In this document: one piece after another, positions 1 through 8,700 of the stretch
Position numbering within the stretch: the stretch's first letter is position 1
Layout of the letters: each line of letters starts with the position of its first letter
Origin: Actinomycetes bacterium
GTDB lineage: Bacteria > Actinomycetota > Actinomycetes > Streptosporangiales > Streptosporangiaceae
NCBI GenBank assembly: GCA_021792405.1
Contig: JAJYUU010000015.1
Span: 1 to 44,537 of the forward strand
Length of the DNA stretch: 44,537 bases
Reading direction: 5' to 3'
The notes under the pieces: model-generated
Told to the model about the DNA's origin: nothing
Seen by the model: the letters and a program-made list of their open reading frames with translations, nothing else
The model's database searches: none
Program-made: the position numbers and the translations under genes

Positions 1-99
1 CAAGCCAGCCAGCTGACCTGACCACAGCACAACTCCGCAGCTCAGGACCCGTCCTCGGCTCCAAGAACCCGTGCCCTGCTCAGAAGAACGGAGGGAGAA
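1..99. other. Left edge, no gene seen
   Basis: No reading frame with a credible start, ribosome binding site or recognisable product was found in this edge segment. It lies downstream of the minus-strand ubiquitin-like operon, so it may hold the 3' end of that transcript and whatever follows it outside the window. Confidence 0.4.
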
Positions 100-125
100 T
101 TAGTGCGCGTGGAAGTCCGCGCTAA
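100..125 (-). terminator. Candidate terminator hairpin after the ubiquitin-like operon
   Basis: Arms GCGCG (105-109) and CGCGC (118-122) pair perfectly around an 8-base loop. They are extended by TTA (100-102) pairing with TAA (123-125) across a two-base bulge. The hairpin starts 28 bases past the stop codon of the JAB-E1 gene. No long T-tract follows, as is common in high-GC actinomycetes, so this is only a candidate. Confidence 0.3.
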
Positions 126-152
126 TGCTTCGCAGGGCTGGGTCTGCGGCTG

Positions 153-1499
153 TCACGCCTGCCATGGCGGTGGGGCCAGGTCGCCCGCCCCGAGAATCCC
201 GGCCGCTGAGCACGTCGGGCAGGCGGGTCCGGGCCTGGGTGATGTCCGCCGGACGACGCCGTCTGCGAGCCGGTAGAGCAGGAGGCTGGAACGAGCGGCC
301 GTGCCGGCGAAGCCGGTCAGCCGGGCCAGCATCTCAGTGACGCCGAGGCTGGCGATGACGCCGTTGATGCTGACAACGGCGGGCGCCGGCTCGTCGATCC
401 CGCGGATGTATCCGCGCGCCTCCTCGTCCCGGCGAAGGGCAGGCGGAAGCTGCTCGGCCCGGACGCTTTCCGGGTCGAGCACGCCCATACACCACAGGCA
501 CGCTCCGCCCGGAGCAAGCCAGGCGACGCGTCCTCCCATCGACGCTGCCTGAAGTTCGACGCCGAGATCGAGGACAGGCAGATAGCACTGGAAGGCAATC
601 GCGTTGAGCACAGTCCGGCTGAGCTGATTGTCAGTGCACCCGAAGACCAGGTCACAGTCGAGAATCCGATCCGCAGCCGCTGGCGTGGCGAGCGGCTCGC
701 TGATCTCGGTAATGCGAGTCTTACCGCCGAGCCGGCGCGTCATCCGTCGCGCGAGGTGTGTCTTGCGGCGTCGCAGCCACACGTCCCAGCGGGAGGCGCT
801 GACGAGCCGCGACAGGTTCGTGACCGCCACATGATCGGGATCGATGACGGTGACCTGGCCCACGCCGATGTGGACAAGCTGCTGGACCACGTGCGAGCCG
901 AGGCCGCCCATGCCGACGACGCCGACCCTGAGACCGCGAAGCAGCGCCTGGCCGTCCTTCCCCAGGGCTCGCACCTGCCGGTCGAAGGCCGCATCCAGAT
1001 CGTGGCTGGCGGTTGCGTCAGGGCGGCCGAAAGTTCCCGCTGCCCGCACGTCCATACCCCGGACGGCGCCGTCCTCGGTCAGCCTGCCGGTCACGCCGCC
1101 CGGAGAGATCACAACCGCGGCGACCGGAACCTCGGCACGAGCTCGTACCTTCGGAATGAGGTCCCTCTCCCCGCTGTCATCAGATGGGGAGAATCGTGGC
1201 CGCTCCGGGTCGCGAGGATGACTGTGCATGATGACCATCGCCTCGCCGTCAGCACGGCACCGCTTCGCCGCGCGCGCCCAGAACACCGGGCTTACCTCCA
1301 GGTGATAGCCAAGCTGTACGAGGTACTCGCTGGCGGGAACGGGCATCCAGTCGCGGAGTAGCAGCTGCCTGGCTGCGCCGCTCCGCCGGATTCCCGCGAA
1401 GCCGACCGCCGCTCGCTCCAGCTCCGCTGTCGACAGCAGGTCTGCCATGACTGCGTCCCACAGCGGCTGCGGCACGCGCAGCACGGCCTCCGCAGTCAC
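153..1499 (-). CDS. JAB/MPN metalloprotease fused to E1-like (ThiF family) enzyme
   Basis: The N-terminal JAB domain carries a complete JAMM signature: E28, H92-S-H94-P and S104-P-S-D107 (numbered from the start chosen here). Such domains cut ubiquitin-like (Ubl) tails or isopeptide bonds. The second half is an E1/ThiF adenylation domain with a GMGGLG nucleotide loop (196-201), D220 at the end of the next strand, and a zinc site formed by CLWC (334-337) and CPTC (427-430). No cysteine lies between these pairs, so the catalytic cysteine usual for MoeB/ThiF in that segment is missing. The frame is open to 1592, but the GTG at 1499 overlaps the E2 stop as GTGA and leaves the JAB domain whole, so it is preferred. 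This is the last gene of the operon and should process and activate the Ubl two genes upstream. Confidence 0.9.
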   Translation of the reverse strand: MTAEAVLRVPQPLWDAVMADLLSTAELERAAVGFAGIRRSGAARQLLLRDWMPVPASEYLVQLGYHLEVSPVFWARAAKRCRADGEAMVIMHSHPRDPERPRFSPSDDSGERDLIPKVRARAEVPVAAVVISPGGVTGRLTEDGAVRGMDVRAAGTFGRPDATASHDLDAAFDRQVRALGKDGQALLRGLRVGVVGMGGLGSHVVQQLVHIGVGQVTVIDPDHVAVTNLSRLVSASRWDVWLRRRKTHLARRMTRRLGGKTRITEISEPLATPAAADRILDCDLVFGCTDNQLSRTVLNAIAFQCYLPVLDLGVELQAASMGGRVAWLAPGGACLWCMGVLDPESVRAEQLPPALRRDEEARGYIRGIDEPAPAVVSINGVIASLGVTEMLARLTGFAGTAARSSLLLYRLADGVVRRTSPRPGPACPTCSAAGILGAGDLAPPPWQA

Positions 1500-1867
1500 C
1501 TGGCCGGCCTTAGCCTGCTCTCGCAGACCCGCAGGTACTGATCGAGTGATCCGCGGGCTGGATCCCAGGCTGAGATGTGCCATGAAAACCACCTGTACTG
1601 GCCGCCGAAGACATTCTGAAGGTTGCTCGACGCGGGCTCAGCCCCAGAGGCAAGCCGCAATGCCGCATCGGCATAAAAACAGTCGGGCTTGACGTGGGGG
1701 AACCCGACCGGTATCAGCACTCGCATACTCGTCACCGTCGCGCTCCAGCCATGGCAGAGATGCACTTCCGGGACCATGAGAAGCCGTGACCCGTCTGATG
1801 CCGATTCGAGGCCCGCGGCCGGATACCGGCGCCGGACGACTGCGAGCTGGACGGCAAGAACGTCCAT
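1496..1867 (-). CDS. Prokaryotic E2-fold (UBC-like) protein, Prok-E2 family E type
   Basis: This 123-residue protein fits the family-E prokaryotic E2-like proteins: a short core with the YP/FPH..PDCFYAD-type segment around residues 55-67, then a W-F-S-W-H block near 92-97 and a C-terminal helix with YLRVCESRL. Its cysteines are C38, C63 and C115. C63, in the segment where the domain has its characteristic Pro-Asp, is the most plausible thioester site, but this is not established. It starts with ATG six bases after the Ubl stop and its stop overlaps the E1 start, so Ubl, E2 and E1-JAB are translationally linked. It would carry activated Ubl to a target or to a lipid or small molecule. The family call is from pattern memory; an alignment was not possible. 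Confidence 0.75.
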   Translation of the reverse strand: MDVLAVQLAVVRRRYPAAGLESASDGSRLLMVPEVHLCHGWSATVTSMRVLIPVGFPHVKPDCFYADAALRLASGAEPASSNLQNVFGGQYRWFSWHISAWDPARGSLDQYLRVCESRLRPAR

Positions 1868-1872
1868 GAGAG

Positions 1873-2115
1873 CTACCGTCGGCCGTGCCCGAAGTTGCCG
1901 GGCGGCATGTCGTAAAAGTGCTCGCCGTCCCGCAGGTGCACGAGCTTGTCGTTGGGGATGGGCTCATCCTCGCCAGGACCGCGCACCTCCAGGAAGAGGA
2001 GGTTCGCGTGCGGGATCCCGGCCAGTGCCTTCAGCTGAGCGCCGGTCATCTCGGTCACGTGAACGGTGTACTCCCGGTGGTCGATGATGATGTGGATGTC
2101 CGCCTTGGTCTCCAT
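1873..2115 (-). CDS. Single-domain multi-ubiquitin family protein (ubiquitin-like modifier)
   Basis: This 80-residue protein matches the multi-ubiquitin domain: a beta-hairpin start (DIHIIIDHREYTV), a 'MTGAQLKALAG' helix at 23-33, and a C-terminal strand with LRDGEHFYDMPPG. Family members usually carry several tandem domains; this has one. It ends GNFGHGRR, with no terminal diglycine, so exposing a conjugatable glycine (for example G74 or G77) would need trimming, perhaps by the JAB domain encoded downstream. The ATG at 2115 is preceded by GGAAGG about 10 bases upstream, lying entirely in the 21-base gap after the GHKL gene. It is the probable substrate of the adjacent E2 and E1-JAB. Confidence 0.85.
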   Translation of the reverse strand: METKADIHIIIDHREYTVHVTEMTGAQLKALAGIPHANLLFLEVRGPGEDEPIPNDKLVHLRDGEHFYDMPPGNFGHGRR

Positions 2116-2136
2116 GCTGTATGTGCCTTCCGTGAG

Positions 2137-3000
2137 CTAGGGCTTGAGTACGAGTGAAATCCAGGTCCCGGGCGTCGATATCCCAGGACGCGTCGAATAT
2201 GTCCGGGCGGTGCCGCGGCTGCAGCTGACGGTGAATTGCGCGCGGCCGGACTGGATGACAAGGGTCGAGTTCCTCGTGCGCTGGGCCGAAGAGATGATCT
2301 CGGCAAGTCCCGCTCCCCGTCCGGCTTCGCCGGTCGACGTCACCCCGTCGTCGAGCGCCCTCCGCACCGCCTCGATGTCGGTAAGGCTGCGGTATTCGGC
2401 CCGGGAGCGAAGGGTGTCCGGAATGCCGAGGCCGAGATCGACGACGGCCAGCTGCAGGCCAGTCCGGCTGTAACTCTGCGCGGCGACCATGGCGCCGACC
2501 GGGCTCTTCGCGTGGTCGAGCACGTTCTCGGTTGCCGCGGCGATTACGGAGACACACGCTCTCGCCATGGGCCCGCTCCCGAAATGTGGCTGGGCCACCG
2601 CCCAGACGGACTCCTCGAGCCGCTGGACGTCATCGCTCGATTCCACCCGGCACACCTCGATCAGGCGCGCGGTCCGGTTTGTCCGGCGCAATGCCGGCGC
2701 GCCGCGGGACAGCTCGACATTCGCTGGTATTCGCTCGTAGAAGTTCATCCGCGCGAGGTAGTTGTGCACGTCCGGCGTCACCGGGCAGTCGAAGAACACG
2801 GTGTCGCAGACCCTGGCTGCCTGATCGACCAGAGCGCGAAGTGCGCAGAGGTCCAGCGGGGTCGCGAAGGACAGGCTGCCGGCCATCACTTCGAATCGCG
2901 TGCACGACCCGTCAAGCGCCGCGACGGCACCCGGAACCACTGCGTTCCCGGCCGTGGGCGGAACGCTCAGGATGAATGTTTTCATAGCTTTCACTGTCAC
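2137..3000 (-). CDS. GHKL (HSP90/histidine-kinase-like) ATPase with STAS-like N-terminus
   Basis: The C-terminal half has the Bergerat ATP-binding fold: N box ATENVLDHA (about 165-173), G1 box VDLGLGIPD (about 196-204) and G2 box GRGAGLAEI (about 238-246). There is no phosphoacceptor-histidine (DHp) domain or membrane segment, so it is a soluble ATPase rather than a sensor kinase. The first ~120 residues resemble a degenerate STAS-like module. DUF4325 plus GHKL pairs are a known association, and the gene just upstream encodes DUF4325, so the two proteins probably form a switch like anti-anti-sigma/anti-sigma pairs. Start is uncertain among GTG 3000, GTG 2994 and ATG 2985; AGGAGA sits about 12 bases before GTG 3000. 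What signal it senses, and how it links to Ubl conjugation, is unknown. Confidence 0.75.
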   Translation of the reverse strand: MTVKAMKTFILSVPPTAGNAVVPGAVAALDGSCTRFEVMAGSLSFATPLDLCALRALVDQAARVCDTVFFDCPVTPDVHNYLARMNFYERIPANVELSRGAPALRRTNRTARLIEVCRVESSDDVQRLEESVWAVAQPHFGSGPMARACVSVIAAATENVLDHAKSPVGAMVAAQSYSRTGLQLAVVDLGLGIPDTLRSRAEYRSLTDIEAVRRALDDGVTSTGEAGRGAGLAEIISSAQRTRNSTLVIQSGRAQFTVSCSRGTARTYSTRPGISTPGTWISLVLKP

Positions 3001-3022
3001 CGTGGAAATCGCTCTCCTGAAG

Positions 3023-3048
3023 GAGGGCGGCCGCGCCGGACCGCCCTC
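3023..3048 (-). terminator. Intra-operon hairpin between the DUF4325 and GHKL genes
   Basis: GAGGGCGG (3023-3030) and CCGCCCTC (3041-3048) form a perfect 8-bp stem around a 10-base loop in the 53-base gap between the two genes. On the transcribed minus strand it lies 5 bases after the DUF4325 stop and directly before the AGGAGA that would serve the GHKL gene. No T-tract follows. It could lower expression of the later genes by attenuation, or act as an mRNA processing site. Confidence 0.4.
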
Positions 3049-3053
3049 GCTAC

Positions 3054-3605
3054 CTACGCGTACGCCGGGACTACGACCTCGTAACCGAACTCCTTGCCGC
3101 CGCCTGACGGCACGATCCGCTCGCGCGCCACCGCGCCGGACGAGACCAGGTTCTTCAAGCGGTTGTTGGCCGCCTGCGGGGTAATGTGCAGGCGGTCAGC
3201 AAGATCACTGGCGCGGAACGACCGCAGTTCCAGAGCGGCGGCAAGCGTCACGTTCATCCAGGCTGGCTCGCCGAGAATCTCCGGCTGCCCGGCATCGTTA
3301 AGGGCAACCACTGCCATTTTCCGCCTGAGGAAGACAGCCTCCAGCGTCTCGCGCACGTCGGCGTTCATATCCTCGATGACCAGGCCCCGGTCGTCGAAAT
3401 CTCCGGCCGCGCGGGCGACTATGAGCTTGGCGATGCACTCGTCGCCGAAGGACACCGTGATTCCCTCCACGCCCTTGAAGCTGACCGCCAGACCGTCCCG
3501 CGGGGACACCCGTGCCAGCTCCTGCTCGATCTCCTCGCGCACCCGCCGGCCCCGCTCGCGCGTGGCGAAGAAGACGCCCCCGCCACCTATCTCATATCGG
3601 GCCAC
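3054..3605 (-). CDS. STAS-like DUF4325 protein with C-terminal winged HTH
   Basis: Residues ~35-105 match the STAS-like DUF4325 fold, with the signature 'LAVSFKGVEGITVSFGDE' (38-55), in which a strand plus serine-phenylalanine helix start resembles anti-anti-sigma factors. Residues ~123-170 form a winged HTH (FRASDLADRLHITPQAANNRLKNL). The GTG at 3605 has an excellent GGAGG six bases upstream. It is the first gene of the ubiquitin-like operon, directly after the promoter and palindrome at 3635-3675, so autoregulation through its own HTH is plausible. The next gene supplies a GHKL ATPase, the usual partner of this domain. Function beyond regulation is not known. Confidence 0.75.
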   Translation of the reverse strand: MARYEIGGGGVFFATRERGRRVREEIEQELARVSPRDGLAVSFKGVEGITVSFGDECIAKLIVARAAGDFDDRGLVIEDMNADVRETLEAVFLRRKMAVVALNDAGQPEILGEPAWMNVTLAAALELRSFRASDLADRLHITPQAANNRLKNLVSSGAVARERIVPSGGGKEFGYEVVVPAYA

Positions 3606-3634
3606 GGGCTACCTCCATCGGTCGTGATTTCCAC

Positions 3635-3675
3635 GCTTTCACTGAAAGCATAGCGATCCGTCGGGACGCGGTCAA
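3635..3675 (-). promoter_or_regulatory. Promoter of the ubiquitin-like operon with overlapping palindromic operator
   Basis: On the minus strand, -35 TTGACC (3675-3670) and -10 TATGCT (3652-3647) are separated by exactly 17 bases, a good sigma-70/HrdB-type match. The perfect palindrome GCTTTCAGTGAAAGC (3649-3635, 6-bp arms, 3-base centre) overlaps the end of the -10 and the expected start site, ideal for repression. The GTG start follows 30 bases further on. The operator's protein is unknown; the DUF4325-HTH product is the obvious candidate. Confidence 0.6.
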
Positions 3676-3825
3676 GCCGCCCGCCAACACCAAGAACGCC
3701 AGTGGAGAACTTTCGGCGCAAGGGAGTACTCCCCGCCTGCAGAAAGTCGGCACGGTTCATTGCTGCTGGAGGGCGACTGTGAACCGGTCGGGCAGGGGTC
3801 GAGCCAGTGACGATCCGCGCAGGAG

Positions 3826-5787
3826 TCACAGAGATATGTCGGCGAAGTACCCAACCGACGGGTCGTCGAAGGTCCCGATCACCAGGCCGCGGTCCAGGAA
3901 GCGGTTGAACTCCTCACAGCTGGTTTCCGGCAGCAGAGCGCAGCCGTGACAGGCCGCGAGGTTGCAGGAGTCTGGCCCCTGCCCCTTCTCCCCAGCGTCC
4001 ATGCACACTGGGTCGGTGGAGCACCAACGAGCGTCGTTTATAGCGTTGGCCATGACCGGCCACAGGTTCTCAGGCTTGGCCATCCGCACCAGGCCGCCCA
4101 TCGTGCCTTCCGAGTCGCCGGCGGCCGTGTAGATCAGCAGGCCCGCCATCGTTCTTCCGAGCGTCTCCGAGATGTAGAGCCGCTCCCGGAGCGAGGCCGA
4201 ACTGTAGCCGCAGGCGAAGATCAGCTCGTTGATCAGCAGGTGGGCGAGGGTGTGGATCAGGACGAAGCGCGGGCTGATCGTTCTCGGCCTGATGCCTCGC
4301 AGCCGGGCAACGTCGCCATAGTGGTCGGTGATCTTCTGAGCCCGGGCCAGCACCTCGGGCCGCTGCTCCCAAGCCCGCAACCGGCTTGGGTCGAGTTCGA
4401 GGTAGATCCCTTCTCCCTTGACGACGTACGCCGGCAGCCAGTCATGTTCGGGCGACAGCATGCGCCGACGTAGCAGAGCTTTGCCGACCGAGAGCTTCAG
4501 GTCGTCGTCGCGGACCCGGGTGAAGCCGCGCAGCGCCCGTGTCTCGGTCAGCGTCTCGATTCGTCGGACGCGGTCTAGCAGCGCGGTCAGTTCGGGGTGC
4601 ATGCCCGGATCGGCGACGGTGAGCAGGTCGTCGGCTGGCGTCTCGCGGAGCAACCGGACCTCTGGGTGGCGCCAGACGTCGGTGCTGGTGAGAGACTCGG
4701 CGCCCTCGCCATCGCCGTCTTCACCGGCCCCTTCGGCGCCGGCGCCTGCTTGGGCGGCGCTGTCGATCCCGAACATGTCGCGGTAGCCAGCCAGGAGCTC
4801 TTCATCGGTGATCGGGTGGAAGAGCTCGTGCGGCACGTCGGCCCGGATCTGGTCGGCGGTCACATTAGCCCCGTCGAGCCGGTTCAGCATGCGCAGGATC
4901 GGCCGGACGTCCGCCCGGTTCAGCAGGTCGTGGAGCGCGGCGCTGACGGCGCCAACCTGCCGGGGCAGGTAGATCGATGACTCGACCTTCGGAAAGTAGA
5001 CGTTGCCCGCACCGCGCAGCGCACCCCTGATCGGCTCGCCGCACGACCCTTCGGTCTGGGCCAGCCAGGGGCGGGCACCCTTGCAGAAGTACGGCTGTTC
5101 TTTGGTGACGAGCTGGTCGGTCAGGTAGGTGTGCTCGACCTGGTTGTCCCAGTGGGAGTTCATGATGCCTTCGAGTGAACGCTCTTTGCCGCAGCCGTTG
5201 CGGCTGCCATCGGGATCGCAGACTACGACCTGCCCCTCAAGGCCGCCGCCGCCGCGCGACTCAAGCCGCAGCGTCCCGTTGCAGCCAGGGTGGTGACTCT
5301 TGTGAACCCATTCCCGGAACGGGAAGTCGTCGAGGTGGCCGTGGGCGCAGATGGTGACGAAGGGCACCTGGGACATGCGCGGCGCCTTCCGCTTGGCGCC
5401 GCCGTCGTCCTGCTTGTGCTTCGGGTCCGGGCATTCGACTGGCTGTGCCATGCTGAGCGGGCTCAGCTCTAGCCGTTTGCAGTACATGCAGAACGACCAC
5501 CGGGGGAAGCGGAGCACGGGAACCTTGAGGTTGGTGTTGCGCGGATCGTCTCCCCGCCTGCGGATCCGGTAATCGGGCGGCAGCCGGAATTCGCGAACTT
5601 GGAGGCGCTGCTCCAGGCGCCAGTCCTGGGCACGGTACTCGTTGAGCTCGAGGAGAGCCGGGTCGTTGACGGTATACCAGTGGTCGAGCCCCGCGGTGAT
5701 CACCGAGGTGCCGTTCACCAGGATGCTCATGGCGCCGACACCGAACGGCGATACGAGCTGGGCCCGCCTGATGCTTCCCGAGCTCAT
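3826..5787 (-). CDS. drmB: DrmB-like DISARM protein (DUF1998)
   Basis: The start RRAQLVSPFGVGA (residues ~6-18) is characteristic of DrmB proteins, as is the C-terminal DUF1998 region with 'FVLIHTLAHLLINEL' and the cysteine cluster WCSTDPVC...C...CHGC (about 595-625), a likely zinc site. A second Cys pair (CMYC) lies near residue 100. DrmB partners the DrmA helicase in all DISARM classes; the DrmAB complex binds phage DNA with a 5' end and is the system's core. The ATG at 5787 overlaps the drmA stop as ATGA, with GGAGG seven bases upstream; the frame is open to 5853 but that would overlap drmA further. Length (653 aa) suits the family. It is the last gene of the nine-gene operon. Confidence 0.88.
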   Translation of the reverse strand: MSSGSIRRAQLVSPFGVGAMSILVNGTSVITAGLDHWYTVNDPALLELNEYRAQDWRLEQRLQVREFRLPPDYRIRRRGDDPRNTNLKVPVLRFPRWSFCMYCKRLELSPLSMAQPVECPDPKHKQDDGGAKRKAPRMSQVPFVTICAHGHLDDFPFREWVHKSHHPGCNGTLRLESRGGGGLEGQVVVCDPDGSRNGCGKERSLEGIMNSHWDNQVEHTYLTDQLVTKEQPYFCKGARPWLAQTEGSCGEPIRGALRGAGNVYFPKVESSIYLPRQVGAVSAALHDLLNRADVRPILRMLNRLDGANVTADQIRADVPHELFHPITDEELLAGYRDMFGIDSAAQAGAGAEGAGEDGDGEGAESLTSTDVWRHPEVRLLRETPADDLLTVADPGMHPELTALLDRVRRIETLTETRALRGFTRVRDDDLKLSVGKALLRRRMLSPEHDWLPAYVVKGEGIYLELDPSRLRAWEQRPEVLARAQKITDHYGDVARLRGIRPRTISPRFVLIHTLAHLLINELIFACGYSSASLRERLYISETLGRTMAGLLIYTAAGDSEGTMGGLVRMAKPENLWPVMANAINDARWCSTDPVCMDAGEKGQGPDSCNLAACHGCALLPETSCEEFNRFLDRGLVIGTFDDPSVGYFADISL

Positions 5788-8700
5788 TGCTGCTCCTCCT
5801 CGGCTGCGGCGGCTTCTTCGCGGTTGTAGTCCAGGGAGACCTCCAGGCGGCATTCGGCATCGACGTTACGCATGCTGGTCGGCACGTCCCAGATTGTGGC
5901 TTCAGCCTTGAGGTCCGGCAGCGTGCCGGCATACCGCATTAGGCCCTGCTTCGGATCGCCCCCGATGACGTTTGCACTCCAGGTCGTGCGTTCCCACTTC
6001 TCCCATTCATTGGCGCGCTTTCGCTGCTCCCGCTCCAGGGTAAAAAGCTCATCGGGATCGGCGAGCGCCGCCCGCTCCCGGAGCAGGCCGACGGCCGTGT
6101 CGTAGTCGGGTCCTGGGAACGGATACACGGGCAGCCCGATCGCGGTGGACTGGCGGATGTGCGACACGGTAGCGGCGTGGAGCGCGCGCTTGAGCACCGG
6201 AGCGGCGAACGGCGTCACCGAGGTCGGCTCGACCTGTGCGTAGAGCCGCTGGTGGTAGGTACGGAAACGCTCGTAATGGCTTCGGTCGCGGGGTTTGGCG
6301 GCACCGTAGATCGTGAGCACCAGGCCAGGGCTGCGGTCGGGCCGGCGCCCAACCCGGCCGCTGACCTGGATGTACTGCGCCGTCGTCTTGGGCTGGCCAA
6401 CGATAGTCATCAGGCCGAGCCGGTCGATGTCGACGCCGACCTCGATGATGTTCGATGCCAGGCAGATGTCGACGCAGCCCGGATCGCCGTAGGCCAGCTG
6501 CAGCTGCTCGATCGCCTTTGGGATATCGTCGCTGCGGCGGCGGCCGGTCAGCTCCATCGGGATGCGCGGCCACCTGGGTGAGGCGAGATCCTCGCGACGG
6601 CGCAGTCCGGTCAGGTAGTCCGGGATGTCGGACTGGATGAGGGAGACGGTGTTGCCAAGCTCGCGAAGGCTGTTAAGGAAGTTCAGGTTGGTCCAGTAGC
6701 CGTCCTTGTCCGTGTCCGGGATGGTGACCGCGCCCTGCAGCGTCGCTGCTGCGACCCGCACCTGGACGGTCTGTGTCGAGCCGAGCGAGGCGCTCATGAT
6801 GCCGACATAGCGCTGTCCCGGCTCGCGCTCTCCGCTGTCGAGCACGGCAGGTTCTGCGAAGAAGGAGCGACCCTCTTCCAAGCCGTGCGGGGGGAAGAGC
6901 GCGACCTGCTCGCGCCCGAACAGCCCGCGGATCTGCTCCTCGTAGCGGCGGATCGTCGCCGTCGAGGCGATGATCTTGGGCGCGACCGGTTCCGCGGTGC
7001 GCTTGTCGGTGCAGAGGTCATCGATGATGGGCTCGTAGAGACCGACCATTGAGCCGAGCGGCCCCGAGATGAGGTGCAGCTCGTCTTGGATGATCACGCC
7101 GGGCGGCGAAACGTCCCGCGTGCCGTCGTAGGCCAATCCGAAGATCGCCCTGGCCTCGGGGCGCCAGGCCATCATGGCGAACTTGTCGACCGTGCCGATG
7201 ACGATCGACGGGCGGCTGTCGTAGATGTCCTGGTCGACGACGTGCACCGGCAGCTTGCGTCGTCCTCCGAAGCGGCAGGCGCGGTCCAGGCACCTGAACT
7301 CCACCTTGTTGCCGACCAATTCGTAACCGATGACGTCTTGGCCGCCACGGGGCTTCGGCTTGGGCCCCATCTCGGTGCCACACCAGGGACAGCGCAGCAG
7401 CAGGAACTTGTTCTGTGCCCAAGCGTCGCGGCGTAGCTGGCGCAGGTTCTCGCAAGCCTGATCCCAGCTGTTGGGCGTCGTGGATCCGCCCAGCCAGATA
7501 CCGATGCCGAACGACGTCGTACCGAGCTCGTCCTCGTTCTTCGAGCGGATGTCCTCCAGGACGCACACCAGCGCGGCCGCCCGCAGGAACTGCTGCGCGG
7601 TCAGCAGCCGCAGCGTGTAACGCATGAGAGTATCGGTTCCCGCGTCGCCCTTGTCGCGCAGGCGACGGGCCAGCAGGCTGACGGCAGAGGCGCCGAGGTA
7701 AGCCTCGGTCTTGCCGCCGCCGGTCGGAAAGTAGATCAGGTCGACAGTCGAGCGGGTTGGACGGGTCGGGTCGACGAGCTCGGGGAGGCTGGCCAGCAAG
7801 AAGGCGATCTGGAACGGCCGCCAGTTGCCCTTGCCCGGCACCGGCGTCGGCGTGGGATGTGGACCGTCGACGATCAGCCGGCCGTCCTTCAGGCGCTGGA
7901 CGTCGCGCTTGTCGAAGCTGGAGCGGAGTTGCTGGAACAGCATCGCCTCATTGGCGAGCCGGAAGGCTCGCGTCGAGATCGGGTCGGTCGTCGCCAGCTG
8001 CCAGCCAGCCCGCATCCGGTCGAGGGCCGCCTGGGCCCGGTCCATGTGGCGCTGTGCCGCCAGGTGGAACTGCGACGGCAGGCTTGCGATCTCGGCCTCA
8101 CGGTCGGCGATCCATTCGGCGTAGAGGCGCAGCACGGTTTCGACCTGATCGTGACCCTGGCCGGTCCCGCTCGCTAGTTCCTCCATGCTCACGGTTACGG
8201 GATAGCGGCTGCCGTCGGCAGCGGTGAGGTAGACGTTCGGGGTCAGGCTGACGCCCTCGTAGGCAGGCAGTGGCTCGGCCCAGACCGCGCTGGCAGTGCG
8301 TTCACCCAGGCCTGCCTTCCAGTCGGCGGCGCACCCGTGCCCGATCGCGTAGGTCAGCTGCTTGCGGTAGAGCAACGCGATCGACTGCTCTTCCTCGTCG
8401 GGCTCGTGCTGGTCGACGTCGGGGTAAGGCGTAATGGACAGGCCTTCTCGGGGCTCTGCCCGGAAGGTCATCTGGAACAGCGCCGTCGACGGGCCCGACC
8501 CGAGTGTCGTATTGAGCGCGGCCACCGTGACCAGGCGCTCCGTCGAGTCGGCCGGGTGCCCCGGCACGCGGCGGCTGAAGACCTGCAGCGTCGGAGTGAT
8601 CCGGAAGTCTCCCGCCGGGGTCAGCATCACGTTCTTGCGGCGGTTGGTCTCGTCGAGTAGGACCTGCCCGGAGATGGTGCCGGTCAGCTCGAGGGGCCGG

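Noticed and set aside
3606-3825. Short minus-strand frames between the Ubl promoter and drmB
   Set aside because: They overlap the promoter and palindrome, lack ribosome binding sites and show no conserved sequence.
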